Positions 21,141-31,805 of a DNA stretch of 64,000 nt are shown here, one piece after another. Each line of letters starts with the position of its first letter. Within the stretch, counting starts at the first letter, position 1. The position numbers were made by a program, and so were the translations under genes. This DNA comes from Gilliamella sp. wkB308 (GTDB lineage Bacteria > Pseudomonadota > Gammaproteobacteria > Enterobacterales > Orbaceae): positions 186,001-250,000 of the forward strand of contig NZ_LZGN01000037.1 of NCBI RefSeq assembly GCF_001690185.1, given 5' to 3'. The notes beneath the pieces were generated by a model, which did no database searches, was not told the DNA's origin, and saw nothing but the letters and a program-made list of their open reading frames with translations.

Positions 21141-22223
21141 TTAACGTAATTTCAAGGTTAATAACCCAATTAAGACAAGCATTAGCGAAATAATCCAAAA
21201 ACGTACAATAACTCGAGGTTCTGGCCACCCTTTTAATTCATAATGATGATGAATTGGAGCCATTCTAAAAATTCGTTTGCCACGCAATTTAAATGAACCT
21301 ACTTGTAAAATGACAGATAGGGTTTCAATCACAAATATTCCCCCCATAATGAGTAATAAAAATTCTTGGCGTAAAAGTACGGCGATAATTCCAAGTACTC
21401 CACCTAAAGCCAATGAACCGACATCACCCATAAATACCATTGCGGGATAAGTGTTAAACCATAAAAAACCAAGCCCTGCACCAATGATAGCAGTACAGAC
21501 AATCATTAATTCACCACTAAATTTGATATAAGGTATATCCAAATAATCTGCAATGATTGTATTTCCTGTCGCCCACGATACCAGCGCTAAGCCTGCTGCC
21601 ACAAATACTGTTGGCATAATTGCAAGTCCATCAAGTCCATCCGTTAAATTAACAGCATTACCCGACCCAACAATCACAACATAAGTGAGTAAAATAAATC
21701 CTAATCCCAACTGAGGCATGACATCTTTAAAAAAAGGGACAACCAACACGGTCACAGCGCTATCTTTTCCATATACATAAAGACCGAAGGCAACAATTAA
21801 TGCAATAACAGATTGCCAAAAATATTTCCATCTGGCGATAAGACCAGCCGTGTTTTTTCGAATAACTTTCAAGTAGTCATCAGTAAAACCAATAATGGCA
21901 TAACCAATCAGGACAAATAACGCCACCCAAACATAAGGATTACGTAGGTCTGCCCAAAGAAATACTGATAACGAAATCGACGCAACGATTAACGTCCCGC
22001 CCATTGTTGGTGTTCCCTTTTTGCTTAAATGGGATTCTGGTCCATCATTACGTATTACTTGTCCAATTTGTAATTTCTGTAACCAATCAATGACTTTTTG
22101 CCCCATTATTAACGAAATCGTTAACGAGGTTAATAAACCCAAAATAGCTCTTACGGTTAAATAAGAAAATACATTAAAAAAGGTAAAATATTTCACTAAA
22201 TATTCTGATATCCAAACCAACAT
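21141..22223 (-). CDS. mraY: Phospho-N-acetylmuramoyl-pentapeptide transferase MraY
   Basis: Integral membrane enzyme making lipid I from UDP-MurNAc-pentapeptide and undecaprenyl phosphate. The Mg-binding aspartates occur in GFTDDYLK and [10 protein letters not shown], and the cytoplasmic [11 protein letters not shown] signature is intact near residue 325. About ten membrane helices. The 360 residues are identical in length to E. coli and the sequence is strongly conserved. Confidence 0.98.
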   Translation of the reverse strand: MLVWISEYLVKYFTFFNVFSYLTVRAILGLLTSLTISLIMGQKVIDWLQKLQIGQVIRNDGPESHLSKKGTPTMGGTLIVASISLSVFLWADLRNPYVWVALFVLIGYAIIGFTDDYLKVIRKNTAGLIARWKYFWQSVIALIVAFGLYVYGKDSAVTVLVVPFFKDVMPQLGLGFILLTYVVIVGSGNAVNLTDGLDGLAIMPTVFVAAGLALVSWATGNTIIADYLDIPYIKFSGELMIVCTAIIGAGLGFLWFNTYPAMVFMGDVGSLALGGVLGIIAVLLRQEFLLLIMGGIFVIETLSVILQVGSFKLRGKRIFRMAPIHHHYELKGWPEPRVIVRFWIISLMLVLIGLLTLKLR

Positions 22224-22233
22224 AATTTTAATC

Positions 22234-23598
22234 CTAATTTATTTTTTGTTGTTTAATTAGTTCTATAACGTCTTCCATTTTAGCACTGCGAGAACCTTTA
22301 ACTAACATGGTTAAGGTTGGATACTGACGCAATAACGTTATAAGGTAATCTGCTGCATCTTGTTTATTATAAAAATGATGACCGACTTCACTTGCTTGGC
22401 TAATGAATTGGCTCAATTTACCGACACTAACAACACAATCCAATTTTTGTTGTTTAGCTAATGTACCAATTTGTTGATGATATTTTTGTGCATCTTGCCC
22501 TAATTCACCCATATCGCCAACGACGAAAACTTTATAGCCCGATTGTTTTGCCAGAACATTAATTGCAGCAGACATTGAACCCACATTAGCGTTATAAGTG
22601 TCATCTAAAATTAATTGATTTTGGTTTAACTTAATTGGAAAAAGTCTTCCTTTAACTGGTTTTAATGTTGATAATCCTTGTTGAATGCGATCTAAACTTG
22701 CTCCGACAGAAATCGCTAAAGCTGAAGCTGCAATTGCATTTGAAACATTGTGTAACCCTATTAATGGTAATTGGATTTCACATTTACCAAACGGCGTATG
22801 TAACTTAAATGTGGTTAAGTCTGCCATTTTAATCTGACTTGCATAGAAATGGGCTAACGGATTCTCTAATGCAAAAGTCCACACAGTTTTATCTGTTAAT
22901 TGCTTGAACCATTTATCTGAACAGCTGTCTAAATTAATGATAGCAATGCCATCTTTAGCCAATCCTTCAAAAATTTCACCTTTTGCGGTAGCGACACCTT
23001 CAAGTGAACCAAAACCTTCAATATGCGCTTCTGCAATATTATTAATTAATGCAGTTTGTGGATGAACTAACTGAGTTGTATAAGCAATTTCACCAATATG
23101 ATTGGCGCCTAGTTCTATCACAGCAAATTGATCATCTTTTGTTAATCTCAATAGTGTTAATGGCACGCCAATGTCATTATTGTAATTACCTTGAGTATAA
23201 AGCGTTGTTCCACAATTTTGTAGAATGGCTGCCGTCATTTCTTTAACTGACGTTTTACCCGATGAACCGGTCAAGGCAACAATTTTAGCGGAACTTTGTT
23301 GACGATTGAAACCAGCAATTTGCCCCAACGCTTGACGTGTGTCTTTAACCACTATTTGTGGAATAGAATTATCCTCAATTGGGTGATTTACGATCACGGC
23401 AACGGCACCATCTTTAATCGCTTGTACGGCAAATTGATGACCATCAAAATTCTCACCAACAAGTGCAATAAAAAGCGATTGTTTTGTGATTTTACGTGAA
23501 TCAGTACTAATAACATCAATCGTTAAATTATCATTTTGAATATTTAATAATTCACCGTCTACAATTGTTCTGATTTGCTTAATATTTAATGGAATCAT
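22234..23598 (-). CDS. murF: UDP-MurNAc-tripeptide--D-alanyl-D-alanine ligase MurF
   Basis: Adds D-Ala-D-Ala to complete the pentapeptide. The ATP loop [14 protein letters not shown] sits near residue 108, [13 protein letters not shown] near 160, and the C-terminal domain has [11 protein letters not shown] and VLVKGSR-like ([11 protein letters not shown]) motifs. The 454 residues match the family. Its ATG overlaps the murE stop by four bases. Confidence 0.96.
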   Translation of the reverse strand: MIPLNIKQIRTIVDGELLNIQNDNLTIDVISTDSRKITKQSLFIALVGENFDGHQFAVQAIKDGAVAVIVNHPIEDNSIPQIVVKDTRQALGQIAGFNRQQSSAKIVALTGSSGKTSVKEMTAAILQNCGTTLYTQGNYNNDIGVPLTLLRLTKDDQFAVIELGANHIGEIAYTTQLVHPQTALINNIAEAHIEGFGSLEGVATAKGEIFEGLAKDGIAIINLDSCSDKWFKQLTDKTVWTFALENPLAHFYASQIKMADLTTFKLHTPFGKCEIQLPLIGLHNVSNAIAASALAISVGASLDRIQQGLSTLKPVKGRLFPIKLNQNQLILDDTYNANVGSMSAAINVLAKQSGYKVFVVGDMGELGQDAQKYHQQIGTLAKQQKLDCVVSVGKLSQFISQASEVGHHFYNKQDAADYLITLLRQYPTLTMLVKGSRSAKMEDVIELIKQQKIN

Positions 23599-25142
23599 GA
23601 TTGATTCTCTACCCCTAAAAGCTGTTTCACTGTTTCTTGGTCTGAATAGTGATGTTTCGTGTGACCCACGATTTGGTAATCTTCATGACCTTTACCCGCA
23701 ATTAATATCACATCATTTGGTTTTGCTTCTGTAAATGCTTTTTTGATTGCTTGTACTCTGTCAGCAATAACCTGAACATTCGAATTTTTCATTGTACCTT
23801 GCTGAATATCATCAATAATTTTTGTTTCATCTTCTGTTCGTGGGTTATCATTCGTCAAAATAATTTTGTCAGCATATTGCGCAGCGATTTCTCCCATTAA
23901 AGGTCTTTTGCCTACATCTCTATCACCACCGCAACCAAAAATAACCCATAATGCCCCCTTACAGTGAATACGACTTGCTTGGAGTGCTTTTTGTAAAGCA
24001 TCTGGCGTGTGAGCATAATCCACAATAAACGTCGGGCTATTATTGGCATGTAACACCTCCATTCGCCCACAAATAGGTTTGAGAAATGAAGCCATATTCA
24101 CAACAGCGAAAAATGGGTAATCAAGCGTTAATAGCGTTGCCACACATAATAATAAATTTGAGACATTAAACTCACCCAGTAAACGACTGTGTATAATGGT
24201 ATCGCCCCAACTAGAATGCATATGAATTTTGGCACCCTTATCATGATATTCAATCATCGATACACCAACATAAGGTATGTTTAAGTTTTTTAATTTACTT
24301 AACGATTTGGGTTGGCACGATACGGCTGTTACCTGAGAAAGCTTTTCAATCCAACGTTTCCCATAATTATCATCATAATTAATAATTGCTTTGCCTGCAC
24401 TTTCGACTTGTCTTTCTTTATCATTAGGCGTAAATAACGACCATTTTGACTTAGCGTATTTACCCATTGTTTTATGATAATCAAGATGATCTCGACTTAA
24501 ATTAGTAAAAACGGTTGCAGCAAACGTAACACCTTTGACACGATTCATCACTAAACCATGCGATGAAATTTCCATGGAAACCACTTTGACATGTTTTTTA
24601 ACAAAATCGGCTAAATATGTTTGAATTTCAACGGATGAAGCCGTTGTATTGTTTGACGGTTGAAGATGATTATAAATACCATTTCCAATCGTTCCTAAAA
24701 GTGCAACTTTCTGATTTAACAGATTAGCACATTGGGCAATAAGCTGGGTGACAGTTGTTTTACCATTAGTACCTGTCACACCAATAACAGATAATTTTTT
24801 AGAAGGTGAATGATAAAAATGATCGGCAATGCTAGAAAGTTTTTTAGATAGTTGAAAAACTTTAACCTGAGGAATATTTCTTTTGCCATGTTTGATATAA
24901 TTAATACGTAAATCTTCAGATTTTTTATTTGTTTCAATTAATATAGTCACCGCACCAGCTTCTAAAGCTTGAGGAATAAATGATTTACCATCAACGACAT
25001 TTCCCTTGATAGCGACAAACACATCATTTTTACTGACCATACGGCTATCAATACATATATGATTGAGCGAAAAATCTTTGATCGATTGATCTTTGTTTCC
25101 ACCTAATAAACTAAATAAAGTTTTAAATGTGCATGTAGCCAT
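23595..25142 (-). CDS. murE: UDP-MurNAc-L-Ala-D-Glu:meso-diaminopimelate ligase MurE
   Basis: Adds the third stem residue. The ATP loop is VTGTNGKTTVTQLI, and the DNPR motif (LTNDNPRTED) in the C-terminal domain is the known determinant for meso-diaminopimelate over lysine, so the wall is of the Gram-negative A1gamma type. The frame opens at a GTG at 25151, but an ATG at 25142 follows AGGTGG by five bases and gives MATCTFKTL; I prefer it (515 residues; 495 in E. coli). It begins within about 15 bases of the ftsI stop. Confidence 0.96.
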   Translation of the reverse strand: MATCTFKTLFSLLGGNKDQSIKDFSLNHICIDSRMVSKNDVFVAIKGNVVDGKSFIPQALEAGAVTILIETNKKSEDLRINYIKHGKRNIPQVKVFQLSKKLSSIADHFYHSPSKKLSVIGVTGTNGKTTVTQLIAQCANLLNQKVALLGTIGNGIYNHLQPSNNTTASSVEIQTYLADFVKKHVKVVSMEISSHGLVMNRVKGVTFAATVFTNLSRDHLDYHKTMGKYAKSKWSLFTPNDKERQVESAGKAIINYDDNYGKRWIEKLSQVTAVSCQPKSLSKLKNLNIPYVGVSMIEYHDKGAKIHMHSSWGDTIIHSRLLGEFNVSNLLLCVATLLTLDYPFFAVVNMASFLKPICGRMEVLHANNSPTFIVDYAHTPDALQKALQASRIHCKGALWVIFGCGGDRDVGKRPLMGEIAAQYADKIILTNDNPRTEDETKIIDDIQQGTMKNSNVQVIADRVQAIKKAFTEAKPNDVILIAGKGHEDYQIVGHTKHHYSDQETVKQLLGVENQS

Positions 25143-25154
25143 TAATACCACCTA

Positions 25155-26909
25155 TCAATAAATAATCATTTGGCCATCAACTTGGCGATCTGGTTTGACA
25201 TTCATAGTTCTTAAAACTCCCCCCATAATTCGGCTGAAAACAGGTGCTGATACAGACCCACCGTAATACTGACCCGCTTTAGGATTATCAATCACAACAA
25301 CCAAAGAATATTTTGGTGCGGTTGCTGGCGCAATGCCTGCTGTATAGGCTAAATATTGATTAACATAGCGCCCACCAGATAATTTTTTAGCCGTACCTGT
25401 TTTAACAGCAACACTATAGCCAGGTACAGAAGCTTTTGTACCACCACCTGTTACCGCAACAGCTTCCATTAATTGAACTACCGTTTTAGCAATTTTTTCG
25501 GGTACAACTCGTTCACCTTGCACCGGTTCAGTGACTTTTAATATCGAAACAGGTCGATAAATCCCATAATTCCCGATAGTTGCGTACGCTCTTGCTAATT
25601 GTAATGGCGTGACACTTAAACCATAACCAAATGAAAAGGTAGCTCGTTCAATATCTGCCCATTTTCGCGCTCTATCAGCGGCAATTGAACCACTGACTTC
25701 ACCGCCTAAACCCAGTGATGTGGGTTGCCCCAACCCGAAACGACTATAATATTCGACTAGTTCGGCGGGTTGCATTTGTAATGCGAGTTTACTGACACCG
25801 ACATTACTTGATTTTTCTAAAATTCCTGCCAAATTCAGGGATTTTTGATATGACACATCTTTGATTTCATAGCGATTGACATAAAAAGGTCTGGTATCAA
25901 CTATCGTATTAAGATCTGCAATCTTTTTTTCTAAAGCAGCCATTACAACCAGCGGTTTTACGGTCGAACCCGGTTCAAATGCATCAGTAACCGCACGATT
26001 TCGCAATGAATTATAATTAATTGATGATCGATTATTAGGGTTATACGATGGACTTGTTGCCATCGCTAAAATCTCCCCTGTATGAACATCAACTAAGACC
26101 GCAGTACCACTGTCAGCTTTGTTAAACTCAACAGCCTGACTAAGTTCGCTATAAACCAAAGACTGCAAGCGTTCATCAATACTTAATACTAAATCCGATG
26201 CCTTTTCACTTTCAGTGCGCTCTAATTCCTCAATAACGCGTCCAAATCTATCTCGTCTTATTATTCGTTGACCTGATTCACCGGTTAACCATTTATTATA
26301 ACTTTTTTCAATGCCTTCAGAGCCTTTCTCATTACGGTTTTCATCGGTATCCGTTAAACCGATTAATTGGGCAATACTTTCAGCTGCTGGATAAAAACGC
26401 TTCGAGGTTTTAGCAAATGCAACTCCTGGTAACTTTAATTTTTTTAAATAATCCGATATTGTTGGCGTAACTTGTCTTGATAAATAAACAAATCGCATCG
26501 ATGGATTACTTAATTTTTGCTCTAGTGTGGCTATTGGTATATTCAATGCTTTTGCTAATCCTTGCCATCTTGCATCATTCGTATTCACGCCACCTTTTTG
26601 AATAACTAATTTTGGATCAGCCCAAACATCATACATCGGTACACTCACAGCCAATGCTCGCCCGTTACGATCGGTTATCATAGCCCTTGGCGCATCCATA
26701 TCCTGACGACGTAAAGAACGTTTATTACCTTCAGCAATCAGTTTATCTGGATGAATTATTTGTAAAATTGCCATTTGAATAATGAGCGCAATAATGGCAG
26801 CAATAATTAAACCGTAAACAACATAAAATCGACCGGGTGCAAAAAACTGCTTTTTACTATTCAATTTATTAGTTTTAACCGTTTTCTTGTTTTTAGTGAG
26901 AATTTTCAT
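25155..26909 (-). CDS. ftsI: Septal peptidoglycan transpeptidase FtsI (PBP3)
   Basis: Class B penicillin-binding protein cross-linking septal wall with FtsW. A short cytoplasmic tail and one membrane anchor (about 29-50) precede the pedestal domain and the transpeptidase domain with the three active-site motifs: EPGSTVKP (catalytic Ser), KSSNVG (SxN) and VKTGTAKK (KTG). The 584 residues compare with 588 in E. coli. Start and ftsL stop share a base. The usual C-terminal processed tail is short here. Confidence 0.97.
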   Translation of the reverse strand: MKILTKNKKTVKTNKLNSKKQFFAPGRFYVVYGLIIAAIIALIIQMAILQIIHPDKLIAEGNKRSLRRQDMDAPRAMITDRNGRALAVSVPMYDVWADPKLVIQKGGVNTNDARWQGLAKALNIPIATLEQKLSNPSMRFVYLSRQVTPTISDYLKKLKLPGVAFAKTSKRFYPAAESIAQLIGLTDTDENRNEKGSEGIEKSYNKWLTGESGQRIIRRDRFGRVIEELERTESEKASDLVLSIDERLQSLVYSELSQAVEFNKADSGTAVLVDVHTGEILAMATSPSYNPNNRSSINYNSLRNRAVTDAFEPGSTVKPLVVMAALEKKIADLNTIVDTRPFYVNRYEIKDVSYQKSLNLAGILEKSSNVGVSKLALQMQPAELVEYYSRFGLGQPTSLGLGGEVSGSIAADRARKWADIERATFSFGYGLSVTPLQLARAYATIGNYGIYRPVSILKVTEPVQGERVVPEKIAKTVVQLMEAVAVTGGGTKASVPGYSVAVKTGTAKKLSGGRYVNQYLAYTAGIAPATAPKYSLVVVIDNPKAGQYYGGSVSAPVFSRIMGGVLRTMNVKPDRQVDGQMIIY

Positions 26910-27292
26910 TATTTACTCTTTATCACTATCACGGTTTCATTTTCAGGCGTCACGTAAGACATCCCTAGCTGATTTTTAGCTTTAGCTTCTACACGTTTTG
27001 GATCGGCAAGTACATTTTCTTCAATAACTAAATTACGCCATTCACTTTCTAATACATCTTGCTCTAACAAAAGCTGCTCACGTTCAAATAACTGCTTGCG
27101 AACTTGTTGAGTTGTAATTAACACTGCACCAGCTGATACGACAATAAGTAACAATAGAAATAAGGACAATTTTTGATGACCAAATAAATCACCAATAATT
27201 AAGCCAAACAAGCTTTTATTCGGTTTTCTTTGACTATCTACTTCAACGTAGATATTGTCTGGATAACTTTCACTGTTTGGGTTAGTGTTCAT
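26909..27292 (-). CDS. ftsL: Divisome protein FtsL
   Basis: Small bitopic protein forming a coiled coil with FtsB and activating FtsWI. The 127 residues show a cytoplasmic tail, one membrane helix (about 40-60; [17 protein letters not shown]) and a heptad-rich periplasmic helix ([21 protein letters not shown]) ending in a conserved [12 protein letters not shown] segment. Its start overlaps rsmH by 11 bases. Function rests on layout and position as much as on identity. Confidence 0.93.
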   Translation of the reverse strand: MNTNPNSESYPDNIYVEVDSQRKPNKSLFGLIIGDLFGHQKLSLFLLLLIVVSAGAVLITTQQVRKQLFEREQLLLEQDVLESEWRNLVIEENVLADPKRVEAKAKNQLGMSYVTPENETVIVIKSK

Positions 27293-28220
27293 TTTTCTTT
27301 TCTGCTATCCTCAGTATTGCGCTTCGAGCACGTGGATTATGATCAATTTCATTAGGACTTGGTTTAACTTTTCCAAGTGACTTTAATTTAGCGCTGCCAT
27401 ATTTTTTTATTTGTTGCTCTGTTAGTGGCAAACCCGCTGGTAAAACAGGACCTTTACTTTGTTTATTGATAAACTGTTTTACAATTCTATCTTCTAAAGA
27501 ATGAAAACTAATCACAGCAAGTCTTCCTTCATTGGCGAGAATTGACAGACTACTATTTAACGCATGTTCTACTTCTTCTAATTCGCTATTAATATAGATA
27601 CGAATTGCCTGAAAGCTGCGTGTTGCAGGATGTTTATTTTTATCTTTTCTTGGTGTCGCCTTTTCAATAATATTCGCCAATTCCAATGTTCGGGTTATAG
27701 ACGAAACTTTATTCTGTTCAACAATTGCTTTTGCGATTCGTTTCGCAAATTTTTCTTCTCCAAATGTTTTTAACACCCAAGCTATATCATCTTCATCACT
27801 TTTTAGTAACCATTCACTTGCGGTCACCCCCTGATGAATATTCATACGCATATCGAGAGGGCCATCACGCATAAAAGAAAAACCCCGTTCAGGGTCATCC
27901 AGTTGTGGCGAAGACACCCCCAAATCTAATAAAAACCCATCAATCTGACCTAATAGACCTAAATTATCAATGTATTGATATACATTGGAAAATTCTCCTC
28001 GAATAAAACTAAATCTAGGGTCAACCACTTTTTTTGCTGCTAATTCTGCTCGCTCATCACGGTCAATAGCGATTAATCTACCTTGTTCGCCAAGTTGTTC
28101 AAGTATGAGACGTGAATGTCCACCTCGACCAAAGGTTCCATCAACATAGATGCCATCTTTTTTAATATTTAATGCGTTTACCGCTTCGTTTAATAAAACT
28201 GTAGTATGTTGATAATCCAT
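27282..28220 (-). CDS. rsmH: 16S rRNA m4C1402 methyltransferase RsmH (MraW)
   Basis: SAM-dependent enzyme that methylates N4 of C1402 in the 30S P-site. Motifs: [13 protein letters not shown] at the start, SAM loop [22 protein letters not shown] near residue 105, and the C-terminal [16 protein letters not shown] at 28223 directly precedes the chosen ATG at 28220; 312 residues against 313 in E. coli. It overlaps ftsL by 11 bases. Confidence 0.97.
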   Translation of the reverse strand: MDYQHTTVLLNEAVNALNIKKDGIYVDGTFGRGGHSRLILEQLGEQGRLIAIDRDERAELAAKKVVDPRFSFIRGEFSNVYQYIDNLGLLGQIDGFLLDLGVSSPQLDDPERGFSFMRDGPLDMRMNIHQGVTASEWLLKSDEDDIAWVLKTFGEEKFAKRIAKAIVEQNKVSSITRTLELANIIEKATPRKDKNKHPATRSFQAIRIYINSELEEVEHALNSSLSILANEGRLAVISFHSLEDRIVKQFINKQSKGPVLPAGLPLTEQQIKKYGSAKLKSLGKVKPSPNEIDHNPRARSAILRIAEKKNEH

Positions 28221-28235
28221 CAATTTTTACTCATA

Positions 28236-28682
28236 TTAAATTGTTAAGCTTTTCAAATTACTGGATAAATTTTCCATATCGGTAGGCAAAGCGGCAATAT
28301 CCTCACCAATTTGTTGATACCATATTCCTTCATCCCAGATTTCAAATTTATTGGATTGTCCAACAAACATTGTCAGTTTTTCTAACTTAGCGTAGGTACG
28401 TAACGTTTGTGGTAATAATATTCGACCGGAATTATCCATTGAACACTCCGTTGCATAACCTAACAATAGGCGTTTGATCCTTCGTTCCGCTTCAACAATA
28501 GAGGATAAAGTCGAAAGTTGTTGTTCAATCATTTTCCACTCTGTCATTGAATAAAGGGCAAGACAAGGATGATATAAACCAATAGTGCACACCATGCCTT
28601 CAGACAATAATTCTCGATAGCGAGTGGGGATAGCCATTCGCCCTTTACTATCGATATTGACTGAAATTGCACCACTAAACAT
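28236..28682 (-). CDS. mraZ: Transcriptional regulator MraZ
   Basis: AbrB-like DNA-binding protein that represses its own dcw promoter. It has two SpoVT/AbrB half-domains, each with the DxxxR signature (NIDSKGRMAIPTRYR and SMDNSGRILLPQTLR). The 148 residues compare with 152 in E. coli. The ATG follows AAGGGCG. Three 10-bp-spaced operator repeats lie about 80 bases upstream, so autoregulation is directly supported by the sequence. Confidence 0.97.
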   Translation of the reverse strand: MFSGAISVNIDSKGRMAIPTRYRELLSEGMVCTIGLYHPCLALYSMTEWKMIEQQLSTLSSIVEAERRIKRLLLGYATECSMDNSGRILLPQTLRTYAKLEKLTMFVGQSNKFEIWDEGIWYQQIGEDIAALPTDMENLSSNLKSLTI

Positions 28683-28755
28683 TCAATCGCCCTTATTCAT
28701 GAAAATTTTGCTAATTTTTAGTTGTTATAAATCAAAATATTAGATAATTTGTAGT

Positions 28756-28785
28756 TTATTACCACTTTATCCCACTTTTTACCAC
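28756..28785 (-). promoter_or_regulatory. MraZ operator: three direct repeats upstream of mraZ
   Basis: On the minus strand three consecutive 10-base units read GTGGTAAAAA, GTGGGATAAA and GTGGTAATAA (GTGG cores complementary to plus-strand positions 28781, 28771 and 28761). This is the known MraZ target architecture, TGGGN repeats with five-base spacers. The middle copy matches best; the outer copies carry T in place of the third G. Confidence 0.8.
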
Positions 28786-29120
28786 AAAAATTTACAAAAT
28801 AATAGATATTTAATTAATTAATTTTTTAATAATTGCAGTTGGATTTTTTCATTATCGTGTTGCAAATTAACTATCGGTTTTATATTAAGTTAATTAAAAA
28901 AAGGTCATCGCTATGTAAAATTTAACATTATTTGAATGTTCAACTAAATTTATCTTTGATAACCAAGATTATTAACATGTCTAAAATGTAAACATTGCAG
29001 ATATTAAGAAAGGTAAAACAGTATTTATGACAATAAACGGATAACAACTTTGACAAAATAATGAATACACAACTGCTAGTTATGTATTAATTTCATTAAA
29101 ATTAAAGTAATATTAGACAG
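28786..29120. other. Gene-free interval between pgl and the dcw cluster
   Basis: About 335 very AT-rich bases with no supportable reading frame, tRNA-like fold or strong hairpin. It should hold the dcw promoter on its mraZ side; no pair of hexamers was good enough to call. Confidence 0.5.
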
Positions 29121-29123
29121 ATA

Positions 29124-29147
29124 TTTGCCAACCTGTTGGTTGGCAAA
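29124..29147 (-). terminator. Hairpin after pgl, probable terminator
   Basis: TTTGCCAACC (29124-29133) pairs perfectly with GGTTGGCAAA (29138-29147) around a four-base loop, 11 bases after the pgl stop. The T-run on the minus strand is poor. Confidence 0.55.
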
Positions 29148-29157
29148 CAAAATTTAA

Positions 29158-29856
29158 TTAGCGAGGAGCCCAAAATCCTATCACATTAACGTTGTCTTGC
29201 TGTATCACTGCCCTTATTGGCATCTGGTTAAAATCCGTACCTTGTTCAGCTTGTTCCAACACATTAATTTTACTTTCACCGACTAAATGTAAATAAATAT
29301 TTTTACTACTTAATATGATAGGTAGTGTTAGAGTGATACGGTCAAGTGGTGCCGTTAAGGGTGTCATACCAATCACTTTTCGATTTGAGTGCATATCCAA
29401 GCCCAATTTTAAATTATCAGCTCCCGGAAACAGCGAAGCAGTATGACCATCTTCACCCATACCTAAGATCAAAACATCAAAAGGCATCGGTACTTTATCT
29501 AAAAGCTGTTCTGTAACTTCTGCACCATCAAACGGATTATCACAACTGTTTTTTAAACCAACAAAATTAGCAAGTTTTGCTTTATTTTGTAATAAATAAG
29601 TCATGACTAATTTTTCATTACTGGCATCATCCGTATCATCGACCCATCTATCATCAACTAAAGTGATATAAACGCGATTCCATGCTAAGTCTTGTTGACT
29701 GAGCAAAATAAATAAAGGAATAGGCGTTTTACCACCCGAAACCGCAATAGATGCATGACCTTTTTGTTCAATAGCCTGCTTAAGATCATTCACTATACGA
29801 GCAGTAAGTTCTTCATTTAAAACCTGACTATTTGCATATCTATTAAGTGTAAACAT
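29158..29856 (-). CDS. pgl: 6-phosphogluconolactonase (DevB type)
   Basis: Hydrolyses the zwf product, second step of the oxidative pentose phosphate pathway. The chain belongs to the NagB/RpiA-fold SOL/DevB family, not to the E. coli YbhE-type beta-propeller. Motifs: AVSGGKTPIPLF near residue 40, LVDDRWVDDTDDASN near 67, and LILGMGEDGHTASLFPG near 130 with the catalytic histidine. The 232 residues match the family. It lies 12 bases downstream of zwf, so the two form an operon. Confidence 0.93.
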   Translation of the reverse strand: MFTLNRYANSQVLNEELTARIVNDLKQAIEQKGHASIAVSGGKTPIPLFILLSQQDLAWNRVYITLVDDRWVDDTDDASNEKLVMTYLLQNKAKLANFVGLKNSCDNPFDGAEVTEQLLDKVPMPFDVLILGMGEDGHTASLFPGADNLKLGLDMHSNRKVIGMTPLTAPLDRITLTLPIILSSKNIYLHLVGESKINVLEQAEQGTDFNQMPIRAVIQQDNVNVIGFWAPR

Positions 29857-29868
29857 ATTGATGTTCCT

Positions 29869-31329
29869 TTATTCAAATTCGTGCCAAGAATGCCCATCTT
29901 TTGTAATTAAAGCAACAGAAGCGACAGGCCCCCACGTACCAGCTTGGTAAGTTTTCGGCGGCTCTTTTTCCGAATTCCAAGCACTAATAATCGAGTCTAC
30001 CCATTTCCAAGCCGCTTCGACTTCATCACGATGAACAAACAATGCTTGGCGACCTCGCATTACTTCAAGCAATAGTCGTTCATAAGCATCGGCACTATGC
30101 TGTTGAAAAGCCTCATTAAAGCTTAAATCAAGTTTAGTCGTTTGTAAATTATGTGTGCTATCTAACCCCGGTACTTTGTTCAGAATTTCAATGTCTAAGC
30201 CTTCATCAGGTTGCAAGCGAATGGTTAATTTATTTTGTGGTAATGCTGGATAGGATTCACTAAATATATTCAAAGGCAATGATTTAAAATAAACCACGAC
30301 TTCCGCACATTTGCTTGCTAAACGTTTACCTGTACGTAAATAGAAAGGCACACCAGCCCAACGCCAATTGTCAATATCAACTCGAATAGCAACGAATGTT
30401 TCTGTGCTACTTTCTTTATTAGCGCCATCTTCTTCTAGATAACCCGGTACGTTTATGCCATTAACAAATCCTGATGTATATTGACCACGAACAACTTTAT
30501 CATGAAGGTTTGTCTTATCAATAGGTCTTAGCGCATTGAGCACCGCTATTTTTTCATTACGCAAACTTTCATCTTTCAGATTAGCAGGTGGAGACATTGC
30601 AATCATTGTCAAAATTTGTAACAAATGATTTTGAACCATATCACGCATTTGACCCGCTTTATCGAAGTAACCCCATCGACCTTCAATACCAACTTGTTCA
30701 GCAACGGTAATTTCGACATGATCGATAGAATTACGATTCCATAAAGAGGCAAAAACCGGATTGGCAAAACGTAGAGCTAAAAGGTTTAAAACCGATTCTT
30801 TTCCTAAATAATGGTCGATACGATAAACCTGTGATTCATCGAAAAATTTTGCAACAGAATCATTAATATCACGAGATGATTGCAAATCGGTACCAAGAGG
30901 TTTTTCCATTACAATTCGATTGTGTTTTTGGTTTAATCCAGCATGCGCTAAACCTTTACAAATTGTACCGAAAGTCCCCGGATGCATTGCAAAATAAAAA
31001 ATAGCGGTACGATTCTGCTCAAGTTTATTTTTTAAATCGTTAAAACCAGCGATATCATTAACATCTAACTTATGAAAATTAAGACGTTGACTAAATCGTT
31101 GCCAAATATCTTCATCTAATGGTTCCGACATAAATGTTGTCAGTGCTTCTTTAGCCACTTCACTGTAAGCAGATTTATCCCAATCTGCACGACCAACTCC
31201 TAATATTTTGGTTTCTTCAGGCAGTTTTCCATACTTTTCTAATTGATATAAAGATGGTAATAATTTACGCCTTGTCAAATCCCCTTTAGCGCCAAAAATG
31301 ACTAAATTGCAAACTGGGACATCAGACAT
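29869..31329 (-). CDS. zwf: Glucose-6-phosphate 1-dehydrogenase
   Basis: NADP-linked entry enzyme of the pentose phosphate (and possibly Entner-Doudoroff) pathway. The coenzyme fold VIFGAKGDLTRRKLLPSLY is at the start, and the substrate/active-site segment RIDHYLGKESV with catalytic histidines lies near residue 178. The 486 residues match the family (491 in E. coli). It is followed closely by pgl; 6-phosphogluconate dehydrogenase (gnd) is not in the window. Confidence 0.97.
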   Translation of the reverse strand: MSDVPVCNLVIFGAKGDLTRRKLLPSLYQLEKYGKLPEETKILGVGRADWDKSAYSEVAKEALTTFMSEPLDEDIWQRFSQRLNFHKLDVNDIAGFNDLKNKLEQNRTAIFYFAMHPGTFGTICKGLAHAGLNQKHNRIVMEKPLGTDLQSSRDINDSVAKFFDESQVYRIDHYLGKESVLNLLALRFANPVFASLWNRNSIDHVEITVAEQVGIEGRWGYFDKAGQMRDMVQNHLLQILTMIAMSPPANLKDESLRNEKIAVLNALRPIDKTNLHDKVVRGQYTSGFVNGINVPGYLEEDGANKESSTETFVAIRVDIDNWRWAGVPFYLRTGKRLASKCAEVVVYFKSLPLNIFSESYPALPQNKLTIRLQPDEGLDIEILNKVPGLDSTHNLQTTKLDLSFNEAFQQHSADAYERLLLEVMRGRQALFVHRDEVEAAWKWVDSIISAWNSEKEPPKTYQAGTWGPVASVALITKDGHSWHEFE

Positions 31330-31449
31330 GGTTTTCTCCTAACTAAAATGATATCAATATGTTTTATTCTATTATGTTGAGTTGTCAGTGTCACCCAGTT
31401 AATGCTATAAATCATAACAATAGGCATTTGCCTAATTTAATCTAACACA

Positions 31450-31482
31450 AAAACAAAAAGGTCACCGTCTGGGTGACCTTTT
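31450..31482 (-). terminator. Terminator of rplY
   Basis: AAAAGGTCACC (31456-31466) and GGTGACCTTTT (31472-31482) form an 11-bp stem. On the minus strand a GTTTTTGTG tail follows. It ends the single-gene rplY transcript. Confidence 0.85.
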
Positions 31483-31520
31483 GTTACAAGCATTATTGGA
31501 TGATACACCAATGCGTGAAT

Positions 31521-31805
31521 CTAAACGCGCACAAAGTCCATATGAACTAATTTAGGCTTGAATGGATGACGTTGTACAGCTTGTACTTTTGCTTTAACAG
31601 CTTTACCGTCAACTTCAATAGTGAGCACTTCAGAATAAAATTCTGGTTTTTCTTGCATATTGAAAATATGGTTGTGATCAAGCACAACAGATATTGCCGG
31701 TTCAGTTCCACCATAAATAATAGCTGGGAATTGACCAGCGTGACGCAGGCGGCGGCTCGCACCCTTACCATGCTCTTTTCTAACTTCTGCTTTTAATGTA
31801 AACAT
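31521..31805 (-). CDS. rplY: 50S ribosomal protein L25
   Basis: 5S rRNA-binding protein of the large subunit. The short, 94-residue form without the CTC extension, as in E. coli. Recognisable by [20 protein letters not shown] at the N-terminus and the closing [18 protein letters not shown]. It is a single-gene unit with its own promoter (TATAAT at 31895-31900) and terminator. Confidence 0.97.
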   Translation of the reverse strand: MFTLKAEVRKEHGKGASRRLRHAGQFPAIIYGGTEPAISVVLDHNHIFNMQEKPEFYSEVLTIEVDGKAVKAKVQAVQRHPFKPKLVHMDFVRV

